Assembly: GCA_032123675.1 (NCBI GenBank)
Contig: JAQBEX010000086.1
Span: forward strand, 1-64,000
Direction: 5' to 3'
Length of the DNA stretch: 64,000 nucleotides
Source: Prado023 sp032123675
GTDB lineage: Bacteria > Actinomycetota > Actinomycetes > S36-B12 > CAIYMF01
The notes under the pieces are model-generated. The model had not been told where the DNA came from and ran no database searches. It worked only from the letters and a program-made list of their open reading frames with translations. The first letter of the stretch is position 1; every line of letters starts with the position of its first letter. This document shows positions 28,859 to 41,023 of this stretch, one piece after another. A program made the position numbers and the translations under genes.

Positions 28859-30100
28859 GGTCGTGCGTGCGCCCAGCTCAGCGACCCGGTCCCAGACGGC
28901 GTGTGCCACCTCGGCCTTGGTTCCGGCATGCGGGCCCTCGAGCGTCCCATCAGGGTTCAGGAGCATGATCTCATTGTTGTCCTGGCCGAACACCGAGCCA
29001 CCGGAGACATCGTTGAGCACCAGCAGGTCCACGCCCTTGCGGGCCAGCTTGGCCCGTGCGTGGGCCAGCGCATCATCCTGGGCGTCTCCGGTCTCGGCAG
29101 CGAACCCCACCAGCAGGAGCCTCGCGGAGAAGGTCCCGGCCCCACGGGCGCTCGCGAGACCGGCGAGGATGTCCGGGTTGCGCACCAGGGCGATCGGCAG
29201 CGGAGTGCCGTCGTGGGACTCGTCCTTCTTGATCTTGTCCCTCGCCACGATGGCCGGGCGGAAGTCCGCCACCGCGGCGGCCATGACCACGACATCGGCG
29301 TCGGCCGCCGCGGCGTTCACCGCCTGCTCCATCTCGATGGCGGTGCCCACCCGCACGACCGTGGATCCGGCCGGGTCGGGGAGCTCGACGTTGGCACTGA
29401 CCAGTGTCACCTGCGCTCCACGCGCGGCCGCAGCCGCAGCCAGTGCGTAGCCCTGCAGCCCGCTGGACCGGTTGCCGAGGAAACGGACCGGGTCGAGCGG
29501 CTCGCGGGTGCCGCCAGCGCTGATCACGACCCTGCTGCCGTCGAGGTCGCGGACCCCGCCGGTGTGCAGCACGGCGTGGACGACCGCTGCGATGGCGTCC
29601 GGCTCGGGCATCCGCCCGGCACCGGTGTCGCTGCCGGTGAGCCGGCCGACCGCCGGCTCCAGGACGATGACGCCGCGCTCGCGCAGCGTTGCCACGTTGG
29701 CCTGCGTCGCTGCGTGGTGCCACATCTCGGTGTGCATCGCGGGGGCCATGACCACAGGGCAGGTGGCCGTCAGCAGCGTGGCCGTGAGCAGGTCGTCGGC
29801 GCGGCCGGCTGCCGCTCGGGACAGCAGGTCGGCGGTTGCGGGGGCGACGACCACGATCTCGGCGGACTTGCCGATCCGGACATGCTCCACGCCCGCGACG
29901 TCGTCCCAGACCGTGGTGTGCACGGGGTGACCGGACAGGGCAGCCCAGGTGGCGGCCCCCACGAAGTTCACGGCCGACGTGGTCGGCACCACCTGGACGT
30001 CATGCCCCGACTCGGTGAGCATGCGCAGCAGGTGCCCGGTCTTGTACGCCGCGATCCCGCCTGCGACACCGAGGACGATGCGCGCAGGCGTCGCCGTCAG
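28856..30100 (-). CDS. coaBC: bifunctional phosphopantothenoylcysteine decarboxylase/synthetase, CTG start
   Basis: 414 aa when read from CTG at 30100. The first internal ATG (30022) would remove the CoaC N-terminus RIVLGVAGGIAAYK, an FMN-binding segment, yet this segment is present and in frame. No ATG, GTG or TTG exists in frame between rpoZ and that segment, while GAGGAG lies five bases before a CTG that overlaps the rpoZ stop (CTGA). His73 (VEHVRIGK) and PAMHTEMW belong to the decarboxylase half; the CoaB synthetase half starts near GVIVLEPAVGRL and contains SAGGTREPLDPVRFLGNRSSG in pieces. It catalyses two steps of coenzyme A synthesis. Confidence 0.9.
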   Translation of the reverse strand: MTATPARIVLGVAGGIAAYKTGHLLRMLTESGHDVQVVPTTSAVNFVGAATWAALSGHPVHTTVWDDVAGVEHVRIGKSAEIVVVAPATADLLSRAAAGRADDLLTATLLTATCPVVMAPAMHTEMWHHAATQANVATLRERGVIVLEPAVGRLTGSDTGAGRMPEPDAIAAVVHAVLHTGGVRDLDGSRVVISAGGTREPLDPVRFLGNRSSGLQGYALAAAAAARGAQVTLVSANVELPDPAGSTVVRVGTAIEMEQAVNAAAADADVVVMAAAVADFRPAIVARDKIKKDESHDGTPLPIALVRNPDILAGLASARGAGTFSARLLLVGFAAETGDAQDDALAHARAKLARKGVDLLVLNDVSGGSVFGQDNNEIMLLNPDGTLEGPHAGTKAEVAHAVWDRVAELGARTT

Positions 30101-30378
30101 AGCGACTCCTCGACGGGCTCCTCGACCGGCTCCACCAGCAGCAGGCTGTCGTTGATCTCGCGCATCGCGATCGACAGCGGCTTCTCCTGGGGATGGGTCT
30201 CCACCAGCGGGCCGACGTACTCCAGCAGGCCCTCACCGAGCTGGGAGTAGTAGGCGTTGATCTGGCGGGCGCGCTTGGCTGCCTCGATGACCAGGGAGTA
30301 CTTCGAGTGCGTCTTGCTCAGAAGCTCGTCGATGGGGGGGTAGGTGATGCCTTCGGGGCGGATGCTGGTGCCGGACAC
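30097..30378 (-). CDS. rpoZ: DNA-directed RNA polymerase subunit omega
   Basis: 93 aa, GTG start with AGGAGG seven bases upstream. The core THSKYSLVIEAAKRARQINAYY and PLSIAMREI match omega, which assists beta-prime assembly and ppGpp binding in other bacteria. The acidic tail ends EPVEEPVEESL. Its stop overlaps the proposed CTG start of coaBC, and the GAGGAG inside its last codons doubles as the coaBC SD. Confidence 0.95.
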   Translation of the reverse strand: MSGTSIRPEGITYPPIDELLSKTHSKYSLVIEAAKRARQINAYYSQLGEGLLEYVGPLVETHPQEKPLSIAMREINDSLLLVEPVEEPVEESL

Positions 30379-30437
30379 GGCGAACCCTCCTGTGGGAACT
30401 GGATCACACCGGGCTAGGTCGCCCCGCGGGGGATCTC

Positions 30438-31001
30438 TCAGGCCGGACGGCCCGGATCTTCGAGCAAGTCTAGCAACTCCCGGGCTGCCCGGACCACATC
30501 GTCGTTCACGACCACCGCGTCGAACTCCTCGGCAGCCGCGAGCTCGTCGCGGGCCCTGGCCAACCGACGGGTGATCGCCTGCTCATCCTCGGTGGCCCGT
30601 CCACGCAGCCGGTCCTCAAGCACGGTCAGGTCAGGGGGCGTGAGGAACACCATGTAGGCCGCCGGCATGGCGGCCCGCACCTGCCGCGCGCCCTGCAGCT
30701 CGATCTCCAGCAGCACGGGCTCCCCGGCGGCCAATCGGCGCTCGACCGGCGCCCTCGGGGTCCCGTACCGGTGGCCCGCGAACGCCGCCCACTCGAGGAA
30801 GCCGCCGTCGGCGATCGTGGCATCGAACCGCTCGGCGCTCCAGAAGAAGTACGACACCCCGTCGACCTCCCCCGCCCGCGGGGATCGGGTCGTGGCCGAC
30901 ACCGACACCCAGAGGTCCGGGCGCAGCCGGCGGAGCTCGGCGACCACGGTGCCCTTCCCCACGCCGCTGGGCCCGGTCAGCACGAGTAGACGGCCGGCCA
31001 T
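30438..31001 (-). CDS. gmk: guanylate kinase
   Basis: 187 aa. P-loop GPSGVGKGT (10-18), the GMP-binding segment SVSATTRSPRAGEVDGVSYFF, and ELQGARQVRAAMP are clear. It converts GMP to GDP. The ATG overlaps the mihF stop (TGATG), linking nucleotide synthesis to the preceding nucleoid-protein gene as is usual in actinobacteria. Confidence 0.97.
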   Translation of the reverse strand: MAGRLLVLTGPSGVGKGTVVAELRRLRPDLWVSVSATTRSPRAGEVDGVSYFFWSAERFDATIADGGFLEWAAFAGHRYGTPRAPVERRLAAGEPVLLEIELQGARQVRAAMPAAYMVFLTPPDLTVLEDRLRGRATEDEQAITRRLARARDELAAAEEFDAVVVNDDVVRAARELLDLLEDPGRPA

Positions 31002-31366
31002 CAGTTGCTGCCCCGCGAGAAGCGCTGGTCGAGCAGATCCGTGGTCGCCTGGACCTGGCGCGACCCGAGCCCACCGACCCGCCGGTTCTCGGCGATCCCG
31101 ATGTCCCGCATCATGTCCGCGGCCCGAGCGGGACCAATCCCCCGGAAGCTGGAGAGCAGGTCCACGACCTTCATCCGGGCCAGGATCCGGCCGCGCTCGT
31201 CGGCTCCCTGAGCGTCACCGAGCACCTCGGCGACCGGGATGCTGCCGTCAGCGAGCCCGGCACGCACCTGGGCGCGGACCTGGCGGGCCTGCACCCCGCG
31301 GGCAGCGGCCGCGGCCCGGTCCTGCGCAGAGAGCGGGGGCGGCGGAGGTCCCGCATGGGCGCTCAC
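31001..31366 (-). CDS. mihF: integration host factor, actinobacterial type (mIHF)
   Basis: 121 aa, GTG start overlapping the pyrF stop (GTGA). The H2TH-like DNA-binding core VVDLLSSFRGIGPARAADMMRDIGIAENRRVGGLG (read in parts) is typical of mIHF/sIHF. The N-terminal APPLSAQ-like tail is Pro-rich. It is a nucleoid-associated protein unrelated to HU/IHF that bends DNA and stimulates integration and topology control. Confidence 0.94.
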   Translation of the reverse strand: MSAHAGPPPPPLSAQDRAAAAARGVQARQVRAQVRAGLADGSIPVAEVLGDAQGADERGRILARMKVVDLLSSFRGIGPARAADMMRDIGIAENRRVGGLGSRQVQATTDLLDQRFSRGSN

Positions 31367-32061
31367 AGCAGCTCCAGGGACTCGGCCAGCCGGCGGGCGG
31401 CGGCTCCCGGGTCAGCGGCGGCGGTGATCGGGCGACCGATCACCAGCAGGTCGGCCCCGGCGGCCAACGCCGCCTGCGGGGTGGCCACCCGGGCCTGGTC
31501 GCCGGTCGCGCTGCCCGCCCCCGCGACGGGCCGCACCCCCGGGGTGATCAGCGTGATGTCGGCAGGGACAGCAGCCCTGATCGCGGCCACCTCCTGGGGG
31601 GAGCACACGATCGCGCGGGCACCGGCGGACACCGCCATCCGGGCAAGTCGCACTGCTGCGTCCAGAGCCGGGCCGCGCAGGCCGACGGCCTCGAGGTCAG
31701 CCTCGGACAGTGAGGTCAGCACGGTGACGGCAGTGATCCGGGTATCCGGCAGTGCAGCAGCGGCAGCGTCGACCATGGCCGGGCCGCCGCTGGCGTGCAC
31801 GGTGAGGTAGTCCGGGGTCAGCTCGGCGATGCTGCGCGCTGCCCCGGACACCGTGTTGGGGATGTCGTGCAGCTTGAGGTCCAGAAACAGCGCACATCCC
31901 GGGGCGGCCCTGCGAACCTCACCGACCACGGTGGCGCCGTCGCGCAGGAAGGTCTCCAGGCCCACCTTCATCACCGACACATGTGGGGCGGCAGAACCTG
32001 CCCACGAGATCACCGTCTGCCGGTCGGGGCCGTCCAGGGCCAGTGCGATGGGTGCTCTCAC
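31363..32061 (-). CDS. pyrF: orotidine 5'-phosphate decarboxylase
   Basis: 232 aa, GTG start overlapping the pyrD stop (GTGA). The catalytic tetrad segment DLKLHDIPNT (Asp61, Lys63, Asp66) and the phosphate loop near IGRPIT are present. It makes UMP, the pathway end product that, with UTP, is the usual PyrR co-repressor. Confidence 0.96.
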   Translation of the reverse strand: MRAPIALALDGPDRQTVISWAGSAAPHVSVMKVGLETFLRDGATVVGEVRRAAPGCALFLDLKLHDIPNTVSGAARSIAELTPDYLTVHASGGPAMVDAAAAALPDTRITAVTVLTSLSEADLEAVGLRGPALDAAVRLARMAVSAGARAIVCSPQEVAAIRAAVPADITLITPGVRPVAGAGSATGDQARVATPQAALAAGADLLVIGRPITAAADPGAAARRLAESLELL

Positions 32062-33071
32062 GGGGTGTTCTCCTGCGCAGCCCGGCGCGCGTCCTGGGCG
32101 GCGACGTGTCGGGCCTGCATCGTGTGTCCGAGGCCGACGGCATCCGACAGGGTCGCGAACCCCCGAGCAGCCAGGATGTCGCGCAGCTCGGCGGAGATCC
32201 GGGCCGGGGCGTGCGGATCGTTGAACACGGCGGTTCCGACCGACACCGCGCTGGCCCCGGCGAGCAGGAACTCGAAGGCATCCTGGCCCGTGCGGATCCC
32301 GCCCATGCCCAGGATCGGCACCCGCGGGAAGGCCGCGTGGACCTGCCACACGGCGCGCACGGCCACGGGACGGATGGCCGGGCCCGACAGCCCACCGGTC
32401 ATGCCCCCCAGTGCGGGACGCATCGTGTCCGGGTCGATCACCATGCCCAGCAGCGTGTTGATCAGCGACACGCCATCAGCGCCGGCGTCGAGGACGGACT
32501 TGGCGATCGCCACGATGTCGGTGACGTCCGGGCTGAGCTTGGCCAGCACCGGGACGTCCGGGGCCGAGTGCCGCCGCACGACCTGGACCACTGACGCCGC
32601 CGAGAACGGGTCGCAGGCGAACACCTGGCCACGGGACTCCACGTTCGGGCACGAGATGTTCACCTCGAGCGCGGCGATCCCGGGCTCGTGGCGCAGCCGC
32701 TGGGCGAGCTTCTGATACTCCTGGACCGAGCCACCAGCGATCGACACCACGGTGCGGATCCCGCGCTCGCGCAGCCAGCGCAGGTCCTTGGCGATGAACT
32801 CCTCGATACCCGGGCCCTGCAGGCCGATGGAGTTCAGCATCCCTGACGGGGTCTCCGCCATCCGCGGAGTGGGCCGCCCGGACCGGGGCTCGAGCATGAT
32901 CGACTTCGTGACGACCGCCCCGATGGCGCGCAGGTCCAGGAACGGGGCCAGCTCGCGTCCGGCGGCGGCGCATCCGGAGGCGGTCAGCACCGGGTCCGGC
33001 ATCACGAGACGACCCAGGGCCGTGGACATGTCCACGGAAGCCGGCCCCGGCACAGGCGTGCGCGCAACCAT
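32058..33071 (-). CDS. pyrD: dihydroorotate dehydrogenase, class 1B catalytic subunit
   Basis: 337 aa from the ATG at 33071. It is a TIM barrel with FMN contacts and catalytic Cys141 in EVNISCPNV. Cys rather than Ser as the base marks class 1, and the adjacent pyrK marks class 1B (NAD-dependent). It overlaps pyrK by TGATG and pyrF by GTGA. Confidence 0.95.
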   Translation of the reverse strand: MVARTPVPGPASVDMSTALGRLVMPDPVLTASGCAAAGRELAPFLDLRAIGAVVTKSIMLEPRSGRPTPRMAETPSGMLNSIGLQGPGIEEFIAKDLRWLRERGIRTVVSIAGGSVQEYQKLAQRLRHEPGIAALEVNISCPNVESRGQVFACDPFSAASVVQVVRRHSAPDVPVLAKLSPDVTDIVAIAKSVLDAGADGVSLINTLLGMVIDPDTMRPALGGMTGGLSGPAIRPVAVRAVWQVHAAFPRVPILGMGGIRTGQDAFEFLLAGASAVSVGTAVFNDPHAPARISAELRDILAARGFATLSDAVGLGHTMQARHVAAQDARRAAQENTP

Positions 33072-33924
33072 CAGTGTCCCCCCGCCACGGGCGCTCCGAG
33101 GGTCCCGCCCGGCACCGTCCCGACGTCGGCCCAGCGCACGTCGCTGCCCCGGAACACGGGTCCGTCCGTGCATGAGCGGACCATCCGGGTGATCCCGTCA
33201 GCGCCCTGCACTGGCAGCACACAGGTCATGCACACGCCGATCCCGCAGGCCATGGCCTCCTCCACGGCGCACTGGCTGTGCGCCCCGGTGTCCGCGGCCA
33301 CCGCAGCGACGGAAGCGAGCATCGCCATCGGCCCACATGCGTAGATGACATCGGCGTCCGAGGCGCGCACGATCTCAGCAAGTGGGTCGGTGACACGACC
33401 GCGGAGCCCGGCGGACCCGTCATCAGTGGTCACGGTCACCGACGCCGAGCTCCGCTTGGCCTCGAGGACGCCGAAGAGCCGATCCTCGGTGGCCGCCCCG
33501 AGGATCATGTCCACCCGGCAGCCCCGCGCGCGGAGCGCCTCGGAGAGCATGAACAGGGGCGCGGCCCCGTAGCCGCCGGCGACCAGGACGCAGGCCACAG
33601 GCTCCCTGGGCAGCGTGAACGGCCGCCCGAGCGGCCCGATGACGTCGAGCTTGTCGCCGCGACGCCGATCAGCCAACCATCGGGTGCCCTTGCCGTGGGT
33701 GGCGAACACGACCTCGACGGTCCCGCCAGTTGGCCCGCCCGGGGTGACCCGATGGATCGAGAAGGCCCGGCGCAGCACCATCCCCGACCCCTCCCCGCCG
33801 ACAGCGATCGCGACGAAGTGTCCCGGTCGGGTCGCCTCCGGGATCCCCGGGGCAAGCAGGGTGAGGTGGTGGTAGGCGCCGGTCCGGCGCAGGCCGACGA
33901 CCTCGGACGTGACCTGGACCGGCA

Positions 33925-33925
<1 letters not shown>
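33071..33925 (-). CDS. pyrK: dihydroorotate dehydrogenase electron transfer subunit
   Basis: 284 aa from the ATG at 33925, overlapping the carB stop by TGATG. It has an FAD domain (RRAFSIHRV), an NAD domain (CVLVAGGYGAAPLFMLSEAL) and a C-terminal [2Fe-2S] site with Cys227, Cys232, Cys235 and Cys252. It passes electrons from PyrD to NAD+. A long upstream open extension in carB antiphase is discarded. Confidence 0.95.
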
Positions 33926-37222
<3,297 letters not shown>

Positions 37223-37239
<17 letters not shown>

Positions 37240-37288
37240 CGATGGCCTCCCTCGGGGTGGGCTCGAACATGGCCGTGAGGATGGGCAT
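37223..37288 (-). CDS. putative 21-aa leader peptide overlapping carB
   Basis: The frame encodes MPILTAMFEPTPREAIDAAA plus K and stops inside carB, 17 bases past the carB start. Its ATG has AAGGAG six bases upstream, inside the PyrR-type leader. The first codons ATG CCC mirror GTG CCC of pyrR, so it may descend from a duplicated pyrR 5' end. It could couple PyrR control to carB by termination-reinitiation. No homologue is claimed and translation is unproven. Confidence 0.5.
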
Positions 37289-37330
37289 CGCCCACTCCTT
37301 CCCCGCCTCGCAGGACGGCTTTAAAGGAGG
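37289..37330 (-). promoter_or_regulatory. PyrR-binding leader upstream of carB
   Basis: CGTCCTGCGAGGCG at 37304-37317 fits the PyrR-binding loop consensus ARUCCNGNGAGGYU at every defined position but the outermost two. AAGGAG at 37295-37300 is the SD of the leader frame, and CTCCTTT at 37323-37329 can pair with it. This is the layout of PyrR-dependent translational repression known from M. smegmatis. It is nearly identical to the pyrR leader at 46143. Confidence 0.72.
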
Positions 37331-37359
37331 CTTCCAGCAGGAGGCTTCAATTGCCCCCG

Positions 37360-37365
37360 AGCATA
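37360..37365 (-). promoter_or_regulatory. putative -10 element for the carB operon
   Basis: TATGCT, about 72 bases before the leader ATG at 37288. The expected transcript would begin near 37353 and include the PyrR loop and two GAAGCCTCC copies. Confidence 0.4.
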
Positions 37366-37412
37366 CCGGGCGACCGGGAGGGCGACCGCGAGGCCCATCC
37401 GTTGCCAGGTAC

Positions 37413-37418
37413 TAGCCT
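37413..37418 (+). promoter_or_regulatory. putative -10 element for the hydrolase gene at 37425
   Basis: TAGCCT, six bases before the GTG, no SD. It faces away from the carB promoter about 50 bases off. Confidence 0.5.
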
Positions 37419-37424
37419 GCCCCT

Positions 37425-38378
37425 GTGGCGCCCGCAGCAGAACCCACCGCCGGGGGTGCTTCCGCGCGGGTTGCGCAGGTGGCTGTCTCCGGCCATGACG
37501 GCGTCCGCGTACGTGTGCAGGTGCACAACGCCGCAGCGCCGGCGGTCGTGCTGTTCCAGGCCGGTCTGGGGCTGCCGGCATCCGTGTGGCGCCCCGTCAT
37601 CGCCCTGCTGCCCGACGCGTGCGCCCTTGTGGTCGACCGGCCCGGGCTGGCCGGGTGCCCCCCGTGGGACCGGGCACCGGGGTTGGCTGACCACGTGTCG
37701 CTGATCACCGATGTGCTTGCCGCCTGCGCACCGGACAGCGCCGGCCCGGTGATCCTGGTGGGGCACTCCTATGCCGGGCTGATCGTTGAGGCATTCGCCC
37801 GGACGAACCCGGAACAGGTGACCGGCCTCGTGCTTGTCGATCCGTCGCTGCCGGCTCATGAGGTGGCCGCCAGGAGCCTGACCGAGCGGTTCCCCGCTGC
37901 AGCCCGCGCCCTGGCCGGCCTCGGCCTGCGACTCAGCCCGCGGCTCGGCCCGCAGCTCGGCCCGCGCGTGGGGCGATGGCTCGGGCTGGCCATGGCCGCC
38001 GGGGGCACGGTCGGGCTGGGGGCCACCGGGCCGACCGCGAGGAACCTGGCCGATGCCTTCGCCGACCCTGATCACCGGCGGGCCACGGTCGACGAGCTGC
38101 TGGGCATCGGCGCGCAGTCCGCTGAGCTGCTCGCGCTGGCCGCTCGGGAGCCGCTCGGTGACATCCCAGTGGTGATCATCGCCGCCACCCGCAGGGGCGG
38201 GTGGGCTCCGCTGCCCAAGCGCCGCTGGCCGCGGCAGCTCACCGACCGGGCCGCGGAGCTCGGGGCCGGCGCGCAGGTCGTCCCGGTGGCCGGCGCGCAC
38301 CTGCTGATGGCTGATGCCCCGGCTGCGATCGCTGCGGTCATCGGCGGCCTCGTGGGTCGGCGGCCACCCGGAGGTTGA
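37425..38378 (+). CDS. alpha/beta hydrolase
   Basis: 317 aa, GTG start. The nucleophile elbow is GHSYAG (about residue 107) and the C-terminal catalytic His is in VAGAHLLM. The acid is probably in the DIPVVIIAATR region or earlier. There is no signal peptide. A Pro/Gly/Leu repeat-like stretch (LSPRLGPQLGPRVGRWLG) lies in the lid region. Substrate unknown. It lies on the opposite strand within the interruption of the pyr operon, converging with the cellobiose phosphorylase gene. Confidence 0.78.
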   Translation: MAPAAEPTAGGASARVAQVAVSGHDGVRVRVQVHNAAAPAVVLFQAGLGLPASVWRPVIALLPDACALVVDRPGLAGCPPWDRAPGLADHVSLITDVLAACAPDSAGPVILVGHSYAGLIVEAFARTNPEQVTGLVLVDPSLPAHEVAARSLTERFPAAARALAGLGLRLSPRLGPQLGPRVGRWLGLAMAAGGTVGLGATGPTARNLADAFADPDHRRATVDELLGIGAQSAELLALAAREPLGDIPVVIIAATRRGGWAPLPKRRWPRQLTDRAAELGAGAQVVPVAGAHLLMADAPAAIAAVIGGLVGRRPPGG

Positions 38379-38405
38379 GCCCGGGGTCGGCTGCCGACGA
38401 CGTCC

Positions 38406-40907
38406 TCAGAGCGTGGCCTGGACGTCCACGATGGATCCCTCGGGTGCGTACGGGACGGTGTTGCCCTCGATGGCGGCACCGTCCACGACGAGCGCGGCCC
38501 GGGCCCCGGGAGCCCCGGAGTTGGTGACAGTGATCCGATAGGTGGCTCCGCGCGCGACCCGGGTGACTTCCCAGTGCGGCACGTCGGGCCCGATCTGCGG
38601 GTCGATGATCAGGCCGTCGTACCCGGGTCGCACACCCAGCAGGTACTGGGACACCGTCACGAAGTTCCACGCTGCCGTGCCGGTCAACCACGAGTTCTTC
38701 GCCTCGCCGCGGCGGGGCGCCTCCTTGCCCGCGATCATCTGGGCGTAGTCGTACGGCTCGAGCCGGTGCACCTCGGAGATGTCCTCGCGGTAGGCAGGGG
38801 TGATCCGGCGGTAGTAGTCGAAGGCCCGCGCACCGCGACCGACCATGGTCTCGGCGATCATCACCCAGGGGTTGTTGTGGCAGAAGATGCCACCGTTCTC
38901 CTTGTAGCCCGGCGGGTACGTGGATACCTCGCCGAGTTCGATCTGGTAGCTCGTGTAGGCCGGGTACTGCAGGACCAGCCCATGCTCGGTGCCCAGCTTC
39001 TCGTTGACCGAGTCCAGGGCCCGGACCGCGGTGCTGCCGGCATGTGCCGGGTCGGTCGGGTCGGTGCTGGTCAGCCCGACCCCACCCATCACGGCCATCC
39101 CCTGCGACTCGATCCAGATCTTGCCCTCGGCGTGCTCGTCGGTGCCGACCTTGTTGCCGTAGTAGTCGTAGGCCCGCAGGAACCACTCGCCGTCCCAGCC
39201 ATGCTCGATCATGGCCTCGCGCATCCGCGCCACGGCGGCACCGGCGTGCTCGGCCAGGGCCGGTTGCCCGGCCCGCTCGGCGATCTGCACGTACTCCGGG
39301 CCGATCGCGGTGAACATCGCGCCGATGAAGACTGACTCGGCCACCCCACCGGTCTGGTTCTCGGTGGTCTGGAAGGACTCCCCTGGTTCGGTGGAGAACG
39401 CATTGAGGTTCAGGCAGTCGTTCCAGTCTGCGCGCCCGATCAGGGGCAGCCCGTGCGGACCCAGGTTGGCGAGGGTGAACTCGAAGGACCTGGTGAGGTG
39501 GTCGAACAGCGGGGCAGACTGCGCCTGGTCATTGTCGAAGGGCACCTGCTCGTCGAGGATCGACCAGTCCCCGGTCTCCTTGAGATACCCGGCGACCCCC
39601 AGGATCAGCCAGAGCGGGTCATCGTTGAACCCGGTGCCGACCTCGTTGTTCCCGCGCTTGGTCAGCGGCTGGTACTGGTGGTAGGCCGAGCCGTCCGGGA
39701 ACTGCGTCGCAGCGATGTCGAGGATCCGCTGCCGGGCCCGATCCGGGACCAGGTGCACGAAGCCCAGCAGGTCCTGGTTGGAGTCCCGGAAGCCCATCCC
39801 GCGCCCGATCCCGGTCTCGAAGAAGGACGCGGAGCGTGACATGTTGAACGTCACCATGCACTGGTACTGGTTCCAGATGTTGACCATCCGGTCGAGCTTC
39901 TCGTCAGTCGAGTGGACCGTGTACGTGGTGAGCAGCTGATCCCAGGAGGCACGCAGCTCGTCGAAGGCCGCTCTGGTCTGTTCCTCGGTCGCGAATGCAC
40001 CCAGCAGCTCCCGGGCGCCCGACTTCTCCACGACCTGGCCGGCCGCGACGCCCGCCGACTCGTCCGCCGGCGCCCACTTGGCATCACGCGGGTTCTCGAT
40101 GTACCCCAGGACGAAGGTGAAGCTGCGCGACTCCCCCGGTGCGAGGTCAACAGCCAGATGGTGCGAGCCGATCGGGTACCAGCCAGAGGCGATCGAGTTG
40201 CCAGCGACGCCCGCACGCGGAACGGCCGCCTCACCCAGTGAGTTGTATGGCCCGACGAAGGTGTCGCGATCGGTGTCGAAGCCGACAGCCCGGGCGTTCA
40301 CGCCGTACACGGCGTAGTGGTCGCGCCGCTCGCGGTACTCGGTCCGGTGGTAGATCGCCGACCCGTGGGCTGCGTTGAGGTCGACCTCCACCTCGGCCAG
40401 CGAGAGGTTGCGCTGGTAGTTGGTCTGGTCGTCATGGGCGTTCCACAGGGCGAACTCAAGGAACGAGAAGAGGCCCACCGACTTCGGCTCGGCCGAGTCG
40501 TTGGTCAGCGTGACCTGCTGCACCTCGGCGTTGCGGTCCACGGGCACGAAGTAGAGCACCGACGTCGTCAGCCCGCCGCGCGACCCCGTGATCCGGGTGT
40601 AGCCCAACCCGTGGCGGGTCTCGAACGAGTCGAGCTCGGCCTTGACCGGCATCCACGACGGGCACCAGACGTCGCCGCCGTCATTGACGTAGAAGTACCG
40701 ACCGCCGGCATCATTGGGGATGTTGTTGTAGCGGTAGCGGGTCAACCTGCGCATCCGCGCATCCCGGTAGAACGTGTACCCGCCGGCGGTGTGTGAGATC
40801 AGCGAGAAGAAGTCCTGCGATCCCAGGTAGTTGATCCAGGGGTACGGGGTGCGCGGCGTCGTGATGACGTACTCACGGGCAGCATCGTCGAAGTGACCGA
40901 AACGCAT
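38406..40907 (-). CDS. cellobiose phosphorylase (GH94)
   Basis: 833 aa from the ATG at 40907. An N-terminal beta-sandwich is followed by an (alpha/alpha)6 barrel with GFRDSNQDLLGF, GNNEVGTGFNDDPLWLI and the general-acid segment RADWNDCLN (about 492-500). These match cellobiose phosphorylases, which convert cellobiose plus phosphate to glucose-1-phosphate and glucose; other GH94 specificities (cellodextrin, chitobiose) are less likely. There is no signal peptide, so it acts on imported disaccharide, but no transporter or CebR gene adjoins. TATGGT at 40972-40977 is a possible -10. It lies between the two halves of the pyr operon. Confidence 0.88.
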   Translation of the reverse strand: MRFGHFDDAAREYVITTPRTPYPWINYLGSQDFFSLISHTAGGYTFYRDARMRRLTRYRYNNIPNDAGGRYFYVNDGGDVWCPSWMPVKAELDSFETRHGLGYTRITGSRGGLTTSVLYFVPVDRNAEVQQVTLTNDSAEPKSVGLFSFLEFALWNAHDDQTNYQRNLSLAEVEVDLNAAHGSAIYHRTEYRERRDHYAVYGVNARAVGFDTDRDTFVGPYNSLGEAAVPRAGVAGNSIASGWYPIGSHHLAVDLAPGESRSFTFVLGYIENPRDAKWAPADESAGVAAGQVVEKSGARELLGAFATEEQTRAAFDELRASWDQLLTTYTVHSTDEKLDRMVNIWNQYQCMVTFNMSRSASFFETGIGRGMGFRDSNQDLLGFVHLVPDRARQRILDIAATQFPDGSAYHQYQPLTKRGNNEVGTGFNDDPLWLILGVAGYLKETGDWSILDEQVPFDNDQAQSAPLFDHLTRSFEFTLANLGPHGLPLIGRADWNDCLNLNAFSTEPGESFQTTENQTGGVAESVFIGAMFTAIGPEYVQIAERAGQPALAEHAGAAVARMREAMIEHGWDGEWFLRAYDYYGNKVGTDEHAEGKIWIESQGMAVMGGVGLTSTDPTDPAHAGSTAVRALDSVNEKLGTEHGLVLQYPAYTSYQIELGEVSTYPPGYKENGGIFCHNNPWVMIAETMVGRGARAFDYYRRITPAYREDISEVHRLEPYDYAQMIAGKEAPRRGEAKNSWLTGTAAWNFVTVSQYLLGVRPGYDGLIIDPQIGPDVPHWEVTRVARGATYRITVTNSGAPGARAALVVDGAAIEGNTVPYAPEGSIVDVQATL

Positions 40908-41023
40908 GGGGTGACTCTCTCTGGGCGGCGAGGATGCGAGGGCGCCGACCCCGGGCCAGCGCAGCGTCCCGACCATACCGCCGGGACGTTGCCCGATGCC
41001 GGGCGCAACCCGGCGTCACGGTC

